From contig JBIRBM010000008.1 of the NCBI GenBank assembly GCA_044326545.1, positions 7,481 through 71,480 on the forward strand: DNA of 64,000 bases. The letters are read 5' to 3'. Shown one piece after another: positions 16,441-24,767 of the stretch. The stretch's first letter is position 1. Each line of letters opens with the position of its first letter. Under the pieces are notes generated by a model. It was not told the origin of the DNA. It was given only the letters and a program-made list of their open reading frames with translations, and made no database searches. Source of the stretch: JANWJE01 sp044326545 (lineage in GTDB: Bacteria > Chlamydiota > Chlamydiia > Chlamydiales > Parachlamydiaceae). A program made the position numbers and the translations under genes.

Positions 16441-16737
16441 ATGACAAATATTCCGATCAAAAAGAAAACCTCAAAGGGAAGGTTTGTGGTCGCGAATGAT
16501 CGAGGACTTCATACAAGACCTTCTACAGAACTGGTGAAGTGTGCAAATTCTTTTCAGTCAATCGTTTCTCTTGTTTATCAAAAGCAGTCTGTCAATGCTA
16601 AATCTCTTTTAGGTGTCTTGATGTTGGCTGCCAGCAGAGGGGCTAGGATTGGAGTTGAAGCTGAAGGGGAAGATGCAGAACAGGCTGTAGAATCGATTAT
16701 TTCTCTGGCTAAGAATAATTTTCATCTTCCTTATTAA
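16441..16737 (+). CDS. ptsH: HPr family phosphocarrier protein
   Basis: 98 residues, about 10 more than classical HPr owing to a basic N-terminal extension (MTNIPIKKKTSKG). HPr passes phosphate from enzyme I to sugar EII proteins. The active-site His is His24 in DRGLHTRPST, and the regulatory-type Ser is Ser55 in NAKSLLGVL, so both the PEP-dependent and the HPr-kinase sites are kept. AAAGGA lies 9 bases before the ATG. Enzyme I is not adjacent: the gene stands alone between two intergenic stretches rich in repeats. In chlamydiae HPr is thought to act more in regulation than sugar uptake; that is background, not seen here. Confidence 0.93.
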   Translation: MTNIPIKKKTSKGRFVVANDRGLHTRPSTELVKCANSFQSIVSLVYQKQSVNAKSLLGVLMLAASRGARIGVEAEGEDAEQAVESIISLAKNNFHLPY

Positions 16738-16740
16738 GAA

Positions 16741-16755
16741 TTCACCTTACGCACC
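16741..16755 (+). repeat. Dispersed CACCTTACGCACC repeat copy
   Basis: TTCACCTTACGCACC directly after ptsH, matching the copies at 16317, 36207, 49748 and 63698. The remaining 125 bases up to the next gene contain no gene that I can see. Confidence 0.6.
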
Positions 16756-16882
16756 GGAAACACTATTTTGACTGAGCCAAAACCTCAGAGCTAAAACGCA
16801 AAAGGTTTACATCTAGAGACATCTGTACTCATTAGACTTCTTCGTCAAAGCGCGAATGAGGATAAACCGTTTTGTCATCTTG

Positions 16883-18472
16883 TTAGCGTGGAGGCCCAAT
16901 ATGCCATTGATAATGGCGCTGGTCGTGATTCATAAGATAAGAGACTAAGAAATCGGCTCCCCAAAAAACATTTCCTCCGGCCAGCGGGATCACTTGCATC
17001 CTCCCTTTAAAAGAGAGAGGGCGAAGCTCTAACTCCTGCTCATTGCCCTCTAAAATCAAAGTCTGAGCCTCTCCGTCATATTGATGTAAGGTTCGCTGTT
17101 TAATCGTCTGTGAATTGATGTTACACTCTTTAGCATTAATGAAAAAACTGAAAGCAACCGACTCCCATCCATCCAACCCAAGGAAGGTTGTTTTTAAATA
17201 AAAATGAGGTCTTTTGAACTCTTGTACAACCTCGAGCCAAATCCCTCGAAAGTCTCCTATTCCAAAAAGAGAAGAAGAGGGCTGATCAACCATCCGGGTA
17301 CACCCTTTTAAAATAAAAGCACCGCGACTCGATTCAATCGTAGAGCGACGGATCCCATGATCTGATAAAGCGTTTCCTTCAATCCCAAATCCTTTGCACT
17401 CTCCCAACGGTAAATATTGGGGGCCATAATTCACGATTGCAATATCACCAAAATGAAGTTCGCCAAGACCTGTATGCGCCCCATGTAAAGTGCAAACGAC
17501 GTGTTGGGAAGGGGAGCGGTATCCTACTAAAGCTGTTGAAGTATCATGAATATTTTCGGATAGCTCTAAAGGAGCCTGAGACACGACTCGGTATTGATCA
17601 AGCCATTTCTCAATTAATATCCATAGCACATCGATCGGTTGATCTTCTTTCTCGGCATAGGATTGAATGTTTTGAAGAGAGCGCTCTGCCAAAGCAGCAA
17701 ATGGCGTCTCTTCACTAAGGAGAGCCGCACTTCGGAAAAGGAGATAATTTAAACAAACATGTTGTAATGCACTCCCCTCATTTTCTCGCACAAAAAGACC
17801 GCACAAAGGTTTCCCATCAAGGTCTAACGTGTTGAGCTGCCAATTTGCAATGCGCAGGACATTGTCTTTAAGATCATCACGTTTAGTGATAAAGGCTAGC
17901 ATGCAAAGATAGATGCCAAATTCAAAATGCTGAGGAGTGTAAGGCAAGGAAAGCCAAGGGCAATATTCATGCAAATCGATCAGTGCTGCCCCACTCTCTA
18001 ATAAGTGAGGGCCTACCTCAGGAACCGGCATTTTTGCAAGAGCATGATTTAATGCGATTAATGATCTAAAATATTGAGAGCTTTGATTCCAAGGATGTCT
18101 TCCGAATTCACGCACCTTTCGCCCTATTTCGACTCGAAAAGAATCGCTCAAATGACAGAAAAGATTAACAGCGAGCAGTCGCTGCCAATTTTTAATACTC
18201 TTTTCTTCTGACAACAAGGGGTTGTGCCATTGACATTCATCTAAAATTTCAGGGGGAGGGCTATCATTTTTCTCGAAAAATTGGAGAACAGATTGATCAA
18301 ATAAAGAAGAGGTCTCTTTAATGCGTGAAAAAAATAGGGATTGAAGAGAGGGAAGATCGAGCATGTTGGTTTGATCCAATTGGTAAGACCCCGTTTTCAA
18401 ATTCAAGCGGCTTTTGGGGAGGGGATCAAAGCCTCTGGGGTAGAAAATCACAGTCAAATCTCTATTCAACAA
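16883..18472 (-). CDS. Conserved hypothetical protein, 529 residues
   Basis: Not recognised. Soluble, no signal peptide. The first 300 residues are helical with repeated aromatic and Leu-rich segments (for example NWQRLLAVNLFCHLSD and YTPQHFEFGIYLCMLAFI), and the last 230 are beta-rich (GELHFGDIAIVNYGPQYLPLGE ... GIGDFRGIWLEV), a helical-toroid plus beta-sandwich plan reminiscent of polysaccharide lyases; this is only an impression. The start is uncertain: the frame begins at TTG 18472 with no ribosome binding site, stays open to a stop near 18584 without any ATG, and runs through an inverted repeat (18430-18528). ATG at residue 37 is a fallback. The 5' end may have been altered. Confidence 0.7.
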   Translation of the reverse strand: MLNRDLTVIFYPRGFDPLPKSRLNLKTGSYQLDQTNMLDLPSLQSLFFSRIKETSSLFDQSVLQFFEKNDSPPPEILDECQWHNPLLSEEKSIKNWQRLLAVNLFCHLSDSFRVEIGRKVREFGRHPWNQSSQYFRSLIALNHALAKMPVPEVGPHLLESGAALIDLHEYCPWLSLPYTPQHFEFGIYLCMLAFITKRDDLKDNVLRIANWQLNTLDLDGKPLCGLFVRENEGSALQHVCLNYLLFRSAALLSEETPFAALAERSLQNIQSYAEKEDQPIDVLWILIEKWLDQYRVVSQAPLELSENIHDTSTALVGYRSPSQHVVCTLHGAHTGLGELHFGDIAIVNYGPQYLPLGECKGFGIEGNALSDHGIRRSTIESSRGAFILKGCTRMVDQPSSSLFGIGDFRGIWLEVVQEFKRPHFYLKTTFLGLDGWESVAFSFFINAKECNINSQTIKQRTLHQYDGEAQTLILEGNEQELELRPLSFKGRMQVIPLAGGNVFWGADFLVSYLMNHDQRHYQWHIGPPR

Positions 18473-18528
18473 TAGGGACGCGACCTGTGATTTTCTATCG
18501 GAGAGATCTTTTACACGCCCCAGAGGCT
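18430..18528. repeat. Two-segment inverted repeat over a gene start
   Basis: Arms AGCCTCTGGGG (18430-18440) with CCCCAGAGGCT (18518-18528), and TAGAAAATCACAG (18441-18453) with CTGTGATTTTCTA (18485-18497). The left arms are coding sequence of the 529-residue protein, so its 5' end has been copied in inverted form just upstream. Confidence 0.8.
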
Positions 18529-18608
18529 CTTTTAATTTGAAAACAAGCTCTAAGACTTCTTTGAAAAATTTATTTGGCTATGAAAACGATTCCTTTTAGC
18601 ATTTTTAT

Positions 18609-18724
18609 TAGGGCGTGTCATCAATTGATCATAAACCTTTATTCAAGTTCTTTCCAAGCGGGTGGTCGCATCGCTTGAGAAATCATCTTGAATAGAGGCG
18701 ATTAGCAATGAATGACACGCCCTA
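18609..18724. mobile_element. MITE-like element with TA-flanked 11-bp terminal repeats
   Basis: 116 bases bounded by TAGGGCGTGTCAT (18609-18621) and its exact complement ATGACACGCCCTA (18712-18724). The outer TA on each side looks like the target duplication typical of IS630/Tc1-type insertion. Inner complementary segments (TATTCAAG / CTTGAATA and AAGCG / CGCTT) let the whole element fold. It encodes nothing. Confidence 0.65.
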
Positions 18725-18957
18725 GGAATTTTTTTTAACCAAAGCAAATTTGGAAAAAAACCTATTGAAATAGTGAATGCTGAATTGGCTGATTTAGACG
18801 GTGTCTAAAAAATATGACCAGACTGTTTTGCTGCTATAAATTGTCTATAAAAGAGTAAAAAATGTTCGGAATATTACCTCAATATTGCAAACATTTTTAC
18901 GCCTTTCTAGGGGATTTTAGCAGACAAATCAGCCGATCGGATTGTATAGACAGCTTC

Positions 18958-19302
18958 TTAAACACCAACCTCTAAGGCTTCTGCATAAACAGACTGGTCG
19001 CATTCAACAACCTGTCGCATTTTTTTACCAGGAGTAAATTTGACTGCCAATCTAGCAGGAATTACAATAGGAATAGCTGCATTCTTTGGATTTCTTCCAA
19101 TTTTTTGCTTTCTTTCAACAACTTCAAAAACACCAAATTCTCGAAACTCCAATCGTTCTCCTTTAGACAAACAATCAGTGATTTCATCTAAAAAAGCCTG
19201 TATCACATGGCGAACATCATTGGGATGAATTCCTTTATCCTGTGAAATAGAATTGATAAGTTTCTTCTTTGTCATGGTATTTTTCTTTGTATTCTCTGTC
19301 AT
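18958..19302 (-). CDS. ihfA: Integration host factor / HU family DNA-binding protein
   Basis: 114 residues from ATG 19302. AAGGAG sits 8 bases before this ATG and inside the first codons of the longer frame (19320), which decides the start. The protein matches the chlamydial IHF-alpha pattern: MTKKKLINSISQDKGIHPND, FREFGVFEVVERK, the beta-arm GRNPKNAAIPIVIPARLAVKFTPG, then a short tail. IHF binds and sharply bends DNA in replication, recombination and transcription. It is single-gene, with repeat-rich stretches on both sides. Whether it is IHF or HU cannot be told by motif alone; resemblance to the chlamydial ihfA product is the main evidence. Confidence 0.9.
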   Translation of the reverse strand: MTENTKKNTMTKKKLINSISQDKGIHPNDVRHVIQAFLDEITDCLSKGERLEFREFGVFEVVERKQKIGRNPKNAAIPIVIPARLAVKFTPGKKMRQVVECDQSVYAEALEVGV

Positions 19303-19704
19303 AAACAGTGACTCCTTCATTTTGCTCTTATTCGCTAGATTTTCTCGTCTGATATTTTTATATCCTTTTGATTTTCAAGCAAGTCTTTTTCTTGTTCTTT
19401 GAATTTTAAACTCACTTTGCGATCCAAAAGCGTGATTTAGGCCTAAACGAAAGCTCTTGGCTGTTGAAAAATGACAAAAAGATCTCTATCAAGAAAGAGA
19501 TTGACTTTTCTACAATTTTTCAACGACAAGGCTTTGCCTCTAAATAACAATTGGGGGACGCAGGGTGAGTGTTAAAGAAAAGCGTCTCTTGCCATCTGAT
19601 CTTCTCTATTGGACATCAAACTTTCACCTAACAGTTGGTAAATAAATATTTGAGTGAATAGTTTCCTATAATAGGAAATGCTATTTTCAATTCAACACTA
19701 ATTT
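19303..19704. other. Intergenic region with hairpins
   Basis: About 400 bases between ihfA and tyrS without a gene. It contains a long imperfect hairpin with perfect 10-bp outer arms GTTGAAAAAT (19463-19472) / ATTTTTCAAC (19515-19524) and further inner pairing (GATCTCT / AGAGAT), plus a 17-base palindrome TTTCCTATAATAGGAAA (19662-19678) just after tyrS. The first may be a small RNA or repeat, the second an operator or weak terminator; neither can be decided here. Confidence 0.5.
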
Positions 19705-20991
19705 TCATTCATCGGTTATCCGCACGAGCATTTTATTTTTTTTCCCTGCAGCTAGAAGCATCAACCGACCATCAATCAACAAATTACAGTCTATTACACA
19801 ATTTTCATCTCCGACTTTTTCGTTATTGATATAAACTCCTCCATTGCGAATTAAACGTCTTGCCTCCCCTTTACTACTTTGGAGGCCAATTTCAACTAAA
19901 AAATCAATTAACTTGGCTTTCAGAATGGCTTCTAAAGGGATTTTACAGCTAGGCATATCGGCAGACAAACTTTCAAGAATTTCTGCGTCAAGTGTTGTCT
20001 GCGATCCAGGTGCAATCCCCTCGGTAACCTTTATCGCTGTTTCTAAAGCGCTTTTTCCATGAACTAAATAGGTTACCTCTTCAGCTAAACGTTTTTGAGC
20101 GGTGCGTGGAATATAATCAGGATCTTTCATTGCTTTTGCGTAACGATGAATTTCATCCATCTCCATAAAAGTCAGCATTCGCATCAGCTTAATCACATCA
20201 GCATCTTCCACTCGGATGAGGTATTGATAAAATTCGTAGGGGGAAAGTTTATCCGAGGATAGCCAAATAGCCCCTTTTTCTGATTTTCCAAATTTTTGAC
20301 CATCACTACGGGTAAGCAAAGGAAAAGTGACTCCATAAGCAGGCTTTCCCAACACTTTGCGAATCAATTCCGTTCCCGACGTAATATTGCCCCACTGATC
20401 GCTTCCTCCTAATTGAATGGTCACATCATGATGCTTCATCAAATAAAGAAAGTCATATCCTTGCAAAATTTGATAACTAAATTCTGTGAAGCTCATCCCT
20501 TCTTCTGATTGTAAACGCAATTTTACGCTATCTTTAGCAAGCATCGGCCCGATGCGAAATAAAGATCCAATCTCACGTAAAAATTGAATAAAAGAAAAAT
20601 CTTTGTACCAATTAAAATTATTCAAGATCAGAGGCCTTGCCGTAGAGTGGTTAAAATCAAGAATGGCCTCTAAATTTTTTTGGATTCCTTTCAGATTATT
20701 CTGCAACGTTGCCTCATCGAGCAACTGACGATCAGACGTTTTGCCAGAAGGATCGCCAATCATTCCTGTTGCGCCCCCAATAATTGCAACAGGAGTGTGC
20801 CCAAAACGTTGAAACCAAGCCAATCCCATGATGGCAACTAAATTGCCCAAATGCAAGCTATCCGCTGTTGGATCAAAACCACAATAAATTCGCGTAGGCT
20901 TTTCGACCAACTGGCGAATCTCTTCGCTTGTCAAAGCTTCTATAAAACCACGCTCTTTTAAGACATCGATGATATGGGGCATATTTTCCAT
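19705..20991 (-). CDS. tyrS: Tyrosyl-tRNA synthetase
   Basis: 428 residues from ATG 20991 (a second ATG at 20982 is equally possible; the frame to 21039 has no support). It charges tRNA-Tyr. Class I signature HLGN at about residue 47 (PTADSLHLGNLVAIMG); KMSKS counterpart KFGKS at about 233; the C-terminal S4 RNA-binding domain (KGEARRLIRNGGVYIN ... KVGDENCVI) is present, as in the bacterial TyrRS type. In Chlamydia tyrS is next to gnd and lepA; here these three genes are separated by about 16 and 14 kb. Confidence 0.97.
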   Translation of the reverse strand: MENMPHIIDVLKERGFIEALTSEEIRQLVEKPTRIYCGFDPTADSLHLGNLVAIMGLAWFQRFGHTPVAIIGGATGMIGDPSGKTSDRQLLDEATLQNNLKGIQKNLEAILDFNHSTARPLILNNFNWYKDFSFIQFLREIGSLFRIGPMLAKDSVKLRLQSEEGMSFTEFSYQILQGYDFLYLMKHHDVTIQLGGSDQWGNITSGTELIRKVLGKPAYGVTFPLLTRSDGQKFGKSEKGAIWLSSDKLSPYEFYQYLIRVEDADVIKLMRMLTFMEMDEIHRYAKAMKDPDYIPRTAQKRLAEEVTYLVHGKSALETAIKVTEGIAPGSQTTLDAEILESLSADMPSCKIPLEAILKAKLIDFLVEIGLQSSKGEARRLIRNGGVYINNEKVGDENCVIDCNLLIDGRLMLLAAGKKNKMLVRITDE

Positions 20992-21160
20992 CCAGTTAAG
21001 AATTAAGCAGATTGAGTGTGAACATTTTGTAAATGTCACGAATTTATGTCAACGTTTGATTCAATACTTACAAGATTCAATCAAAATTCGAATCTAAAAA
21101 ATAGGGATCTGACTGCGATTTTTTATTCGCCAGAGCTTCCACATGACCCATAGGCCAAGA

Positions 21161-21931
21161 TCAAAAAGGATTTTCAATATCAATAAAAGAACACGGAATC
21201 GGAAGGGCCCGGCACAGATGATTTGCCAGCGCAATCGGCCCAACTCTTTCAGTAGCGGAATGACCTAATGCATAAAAATGAATCTTCTCTTCGATTGCTT
21301 GATGCCAAACAGGTTCATCAAAACTTCCTGTGATGTAAGCGTTGATGTTCTCTTGAGCAGCCTCAAGAATGCTTTTATGAGCGCCTCCCGATATGAGAGC
21401 GACACTCTCAATCATGTCAGGTCCGCCATATGCAATTGCAGCCGGATGATTGTAATACGCTTCTAATTGCGCTTTGAGTTCCTCTTTTGTGATGGGCAAA
21501 ATTTTCCCTTTCACACCAATAAAGACTCCATTTAAAATTCCAAAAGGTTGTAAATCAAACCATCCCATCTCTTTTGCAGCCTTCCAATTATTCCCAATTT
21601 CAGGATGAATATCTAAGGGAAGATGATAAGCAAATAAAGACATTCCATTCCGGAGTAAAAGCTCTAGTTTTTTTCGCTTTGTCCCTTCTATCACATAGCT
21701 GTCACGATTCCAAAATATCCCATGATGAACAATTAAAGCATCAATTCCTTTGCTCACAGCCATTTCAATAGTTTTTAAACTTGCCGAAACAGCTGTTGCA
21801 ACACTTTTTACCTCCCTTTTGCCTTCAACCTGCAATCCATTCGGTCCATAATCTGCAACTGCACTCATCGAAAGAAACTCGTTTAAGTAATCGTGTAATT
21901 CCTTTAATGTCAGCACGAAGTGTCTCTCCAT
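21161..21931 (-). CDS. NIF3-like dinuclear metal-centre protein (YbgI type)
   Basis: 256 residues, the short form of the family without the inserted PII-like domain. Metal ligands can be recognised in IVHHGIFW (about residue 69), AYHLPLDIHPEIGN (about 100) and the C-terminal GHSATERVG (about 222). The family forms hexameric rings and has been linked to GTP cyclohydrolase-like or hydrolase activity, but no role is settled. A counterpart lies near groEL in Chlamydia, consistent with the chlamydial backbone here. Divergent from rpiA, with a palindromic repeat in between. Confidence 0.92.
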   Translation of the reverse strand: MERHFVLTLKELHDYLNEFLSMSAVADYGPNGLQVEGKREVKSVATAVSASLKTIEMAVSKGIDALIVHHGIFWNRDSYVIEGTKRKKLELLLRNGMSLFAYHLPLDIHPEIGNNWKAAKEMGWFDLQPFGILNGVFIGVKGKILPITKEELKAQLEAYYNHPAAIAYGGPDMIESVALISGGAHKSILEAAQENINAYITGSFDEPVWHQAIEEKIHFYALGHSATERVGPIALANHLCRALPIPCSFIDIENPF

Positions 21932-22012
21932 TTTTTTAACTTAATTGATAATTGATTTTTTGACTAAAATCCCATTTTAAACAATGAACTTATAATTTTA
22001 AACACATATGCT

Positions 22013-22070
22013 ATTCAAGCTCAAAGTGTAGATTTGGGCAACGCCAAAGTATCCGGCTTTGAGCTTGAAT
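22013..22070. repeat. Palindromic repeat in front of rpiA
   Basis: Perfect 14-bp arms ATTCAAGCTCAAAG (22013-22026) and CTTTGAGCTTGAAT (22057-22070), with inner pairing TTTGG / CCAAA. The arm sequence equals the ends of the elements at 26979-27105 and 61523-61711. Confidence 0.85.
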
Positions 22071-22094
22071 GACGATATTTCTGGACTTAACAAG

Positions 22095-22871
22095 ATGATG
22101 GAATCAAAAGAGGTTAATCGATCAACGATCGGGAAAAAACTTGCGGGAGAAGCGGCTGCACATCTTATTAAAGATGGAATGCTCGTTGGGTTAGGGACAG
22201 GATCGACGGCAGTTTTTTTTATCGAAGCTCTTGGAAAAAGATGTCAAGAGGGATTAAACATTTTCGCTGTTGCCACTTCAGAGCGGTCAGGTTTACAAGC
22301 CAAGCAATTAGGAATTCCTATCTTAAATCCTCAACATATTTCTTCGCTTGATGTTACAGTAGATGGAGCGGATGAGATCGATAACGATAAAAATATGATT
22401 AAAGGAGGAGGAGGGGCTCTGTTAAGGGAAAAGCTCCTTGCAAAAGCCAGCAAAGAGATGATTGTCATCGTTGATGAATCAAAATGTGTCACCCATTTAG
22501 GACGGCATCCTCTTCCGGTTGAAATCATTCCTTTTGCCTGCTGCTCCACTATTTTTCGACTTCAAGAGAAACATTATCAAGGCTCTTTACGACTCAATCA
22601 AGATAACACCCCTTTTGTGACCGATAATGGCAATTACATTTTTGACATTCAATATTCTGAGCCTATTTTAAATCCAGAAACTGAACACGACAGACTCAAA
22701 TCAATAACAGGAATTGTCGAAACAGGATTTTTTTTTCAGATAGCAAAAAAAGTGATTATCGGATACGAAAATGGAGAGGTCGTCATCAGAGATCACGTGA
22801 ATTTGAAAACAGTCTCTAAGGACTCAAATGTAGATCCCTGTATGAACGATCAAAAACCTCAGGATTTGTAG
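22095..22871 (+). CDS. rpiA: Ribose-5-phosphate isomerase A
   Basis: 258 residues from ATG 22095; the open frame starts at TTG 22059 inside the palindromic repeat, which is unlikely to be coding. RpiA interconverts ribose-5-phosphate and ribulose-5-phosphate in the pentose phosphate pathway. Signature segments: GLGTGSTAVFFIEAL, VDGADEID, KGGGGALLREK and the catalytic Glu in it, and VDESKCV. The C-terminus is about 30 residues longer than usual (VIRDHVNLKTVSKDSNVDPC). The ribosome binding site is weak. The bifunctional nuclease gene follows 9 bases downstream. Confidence 0.95.
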   Translation: MMESKEVNRSTIGKKLAGEAAAHLIKDGMLVGLGTGSTAVFFIEALGKRCQEGLNIFAVATSERSGLQAKQLGIPILNPQHISSLDVTVDGADEIDNDKNMIKGGGGALLREKLLAKASKEMIVIVDESKCVTHLGRHPLPVEIIPFACCSTIFRLQEKHYQGSLRLNQDNTPFVTDNGNYIFDIQYSEPILNPETEHDRLKSITGIVETGFFFQIAKKVIIGYENGEVVIRDHVNLKTVSKDSNVDPCMNDQKPQDL

Positions 22872-22880
22872 GCTAACACG

Positions 22881-23294
22881 ATGTTCTGTGAACTTATTCA
22901 GCTCTCTTTTGACAAAATTATGCAAACGCGCGCTTATACGGTGATCGTGTTAGCCGGCAAAGAAAAAAAATTTGCCATTTATGCAGATCCAAGTGTTGGG
23001 AAAATGCTGCAGCTTTTTTTAACCGGGGTGGAAAGCCGCCGTCCACTCACCCACGAGTTTTTTGATCTTATCTTTGAGGCAATGGACGTTCGAGTTAAAC
23101 AAGTTGTCATCAATGATGTTCAAGACACGGTCTACTATGCCCGCCTGTTTCTCGAGCAGGATATTGGAGATATCTGCCATATCATTGAAATTGATGGACG
23201 CCCAAGCGATTGCTTGACGGTAGCCTTGATGAATAATGCGCCTATTTATTGTACACGAGAAGTGTTAGATAAAATCATTCCGTTAGAAGAATAG
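22881..23294 (+). CDS. Bifunctional nuclease (BFN/DUF151) family protein
   Basis: 137 residues, a complete BFN domain (VIVLAGKEKKFAIYADPSVG ... RPLTHEFFDLIFEAMDVRVKQVVINDVQDTVYYARL ... IDGRPSDCLTVAL). Plant members degrade RNA and DNA; bacterial members are mostly untested. Small, soluble, without a signal. It follows rpiA by 9 bases and converges with aroDE. No catalytic residue assignment is attempted. Confidence 0.88.
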   Translation: MFCELIQLSFDKIMQTRAYTVIVLAGKEKKFAIYADPSVGKMLQLFLTGVESRRPLTHEFFDLIFEAMDVRVKQVVINDVQDTVYYARLFLEQDIGDICHIIEIDGRPSDCLTVALMNNAPIYCTREVLDKIIPLEE

Positions 23295-23297
23295 ACT

Positions 23298-24767
23298 CTA
23301 AGTGATCAATTCTTCGGTTTTCTTTTTAAGAATAATTCGACTTTCATCTGCATCTAGACCTTGTTTAAACCATAATTTAAATTGACCTAACGCTTGCTCA
23401 ATAAACATTTCATATCCATAAACGATGCGGCAATTTTTTTCTAAGGCGCACGTAAGCAGTAAAGTGTTTTTTGGGTTTGTCTTAATGTCCATCACAAGAC
23501 TCTTTGGCAGAATAGATGAAGAAGAAATCGGAAGGGGGTCAGGGGTGCAGTTAATCAAAATGTCATATTCTTGATCAAAGACATCGGTCATCTCATTCAC
23601 TCTCTTCCATTGGCAATTAAAGCGTTGCGCAATCTGCAGCCCTTTTTCTTTATCTCTGCTGATGACTGTGACAAGGGCTCCTCTTCGACAAGCCTCATAC
23701 GCGATTGCTTTTGACGCTCCTCCTGCCCCAATGATGACGATTCTCTTTGTTTTGACTTCTCCTTTTTTCTCAATAGCGTTGAGCGCTCCGATTGCATCAG
23801 TATTGAATCCGAATACTTTGCCTTCTTCAAAAAGAAGGGTGTTAACGGCTCCGATGGCGAGAGCTTCAGGGTCTATTTCATCGACAAAAGGAAGAACGCG
23901 CTCTTTTAATGGCATCGTAACGCTCAGTCCATGAAAGAGACCTTTTTTTGCAAGGGCAAAAAAATCGCAAAGTTCTGCCGATTTGATCTCTATTTTCACA
24001 TATACGGCATTTAATCCGTTTGCGAAGAAGAGAAAATTGTGTGTTTTGTCGCTAATGCTTTGATCAACTGGATCTCCAATTAATCCATAAATTCTTGTAT
24101 CAGGATTTAGGCAGTGATGATGATAGCATTCGGCCAGTATTTTAGCTGATAATTGTCCGGGAGCAGTGATTTGATCTTCTTTAAGAGCTGCATAGGTGAT
24201 GGGGCATTTCATGATGGGTCCAAGAATTCGGCTGAGTTGTCCATAGAGGCCCATGCTGATTGCGATGAGTCTAGGATCCGATTGCTTACTCCAGGAGATT
24301 AATCTTAACGCATCAAGAGCGTTGTGCGCCGTTACTGCAATCTTATAGAAATGGGCAGGAGTTTTTTTCATCTCTTGGTACAAGCCCTCAAGATCATCGG
24401 GAGTTTTTATGAAGTCGTGATGAGAGAGAATCAGTTGACTATAAGGGAATTGAGAAGAGATCTCTTCAATGAAGGAACGGGGGACCCGATGTTCTACGTC
24501 TAGATATTCAGGCTCAAGGAAGCAAAGAGAGCGAATATCGGCAAGGCGCTCCTCTTCGGAGCCTCGATAGCTTCCTCCTTCTGCTTGACTTCGCAAAGTG
24601 AAAATCATGGGGATGGAAAAAAAGGAGCGAAGCTCTTTTAGCTTGTCTAAATTGAGGCATGTGAAAGCATCGAGCCTGATTTCAATTAGATCGGCATATT
24701 CAAGGGCTTTTGAGATTTGCTGATAGGCCTCTTCATAAGAGGGTCCTTTAATGACAACACAGATCAT
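23298..24767 (-). CDS. aroDE: Bifunctional 3-dehydroquinate dehydratase / shikimate dehydrogenase
   Basis: 489 residues, a fusion of two shikimate pathway enzymes. Residues 1-210 are type I dehydroquinate dehydratase (EIRLDAF, LSHHDF, Schiff-base Lys in FYKIAVTAH at about 143). Residues 230-489 are shikimate dehydrogenase (YGLIGDPVDQSISDKTHN, GLSVTMPLKE, NAD(P)-binding VIIGAGGASKAIAYE, NTDAIGA). The same fusion occurs in Chlamydia and in plants. Third gene of a coupled aroC-aroB-aroDE run: its start lies 20 bases inside the aroB end. Confidence 0.97.
   Translation of the reverse strand: MICVVIKGPSYEEAYQQISKALEYADLIEIRLDAFTCLNLDKLKELRSFFSIPMIFTLRSQAEGGSYRGSEEERLADIRSLCFLEPEYLDVEHRVPRSFIEEISSQFPYSQLILSHHDFIKTPDDLEGLYQEMKKTPAHFYKIAVTAHNALDALRLISWSKQSDPRLIAISMGLYGQLSRILGPIMKCPITYAALKEDQITAPGQLSAKILAECYHHHCLNPDTRIYGLIGDPVDQSISDKTHNFLFFANGLNAVYVKIEIKSAELCDFFALAKKGLFHGLSVTMPLKERVLPFVDEIDPEALAIGAVNTLLFEEGKVFGFNTDAIGALNAIEKKGEVKTKRIVIIGAGGASKAIAYEACRRGALVTVISRDKEKGLQIAQRFNCQWKRVNEMTDVFDQEYDILINCTPDPLPISSSSILPKSLVMDIKTNPKNTLLLTCALEKNCRIVYGYEMFIEQALGQFKLWFKQGLDADESRIILKKKTEELIT

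Noticed and set aside
16883..18472. The 529-residue unknown protein as a RiPP-modifying enzyme (helical toroid resembling a lanthionine cyclase)
   Set aside because: No zinc-binding Cys/His pattern of LanC-like cyclases, and it is 20 kb from the export cassette.
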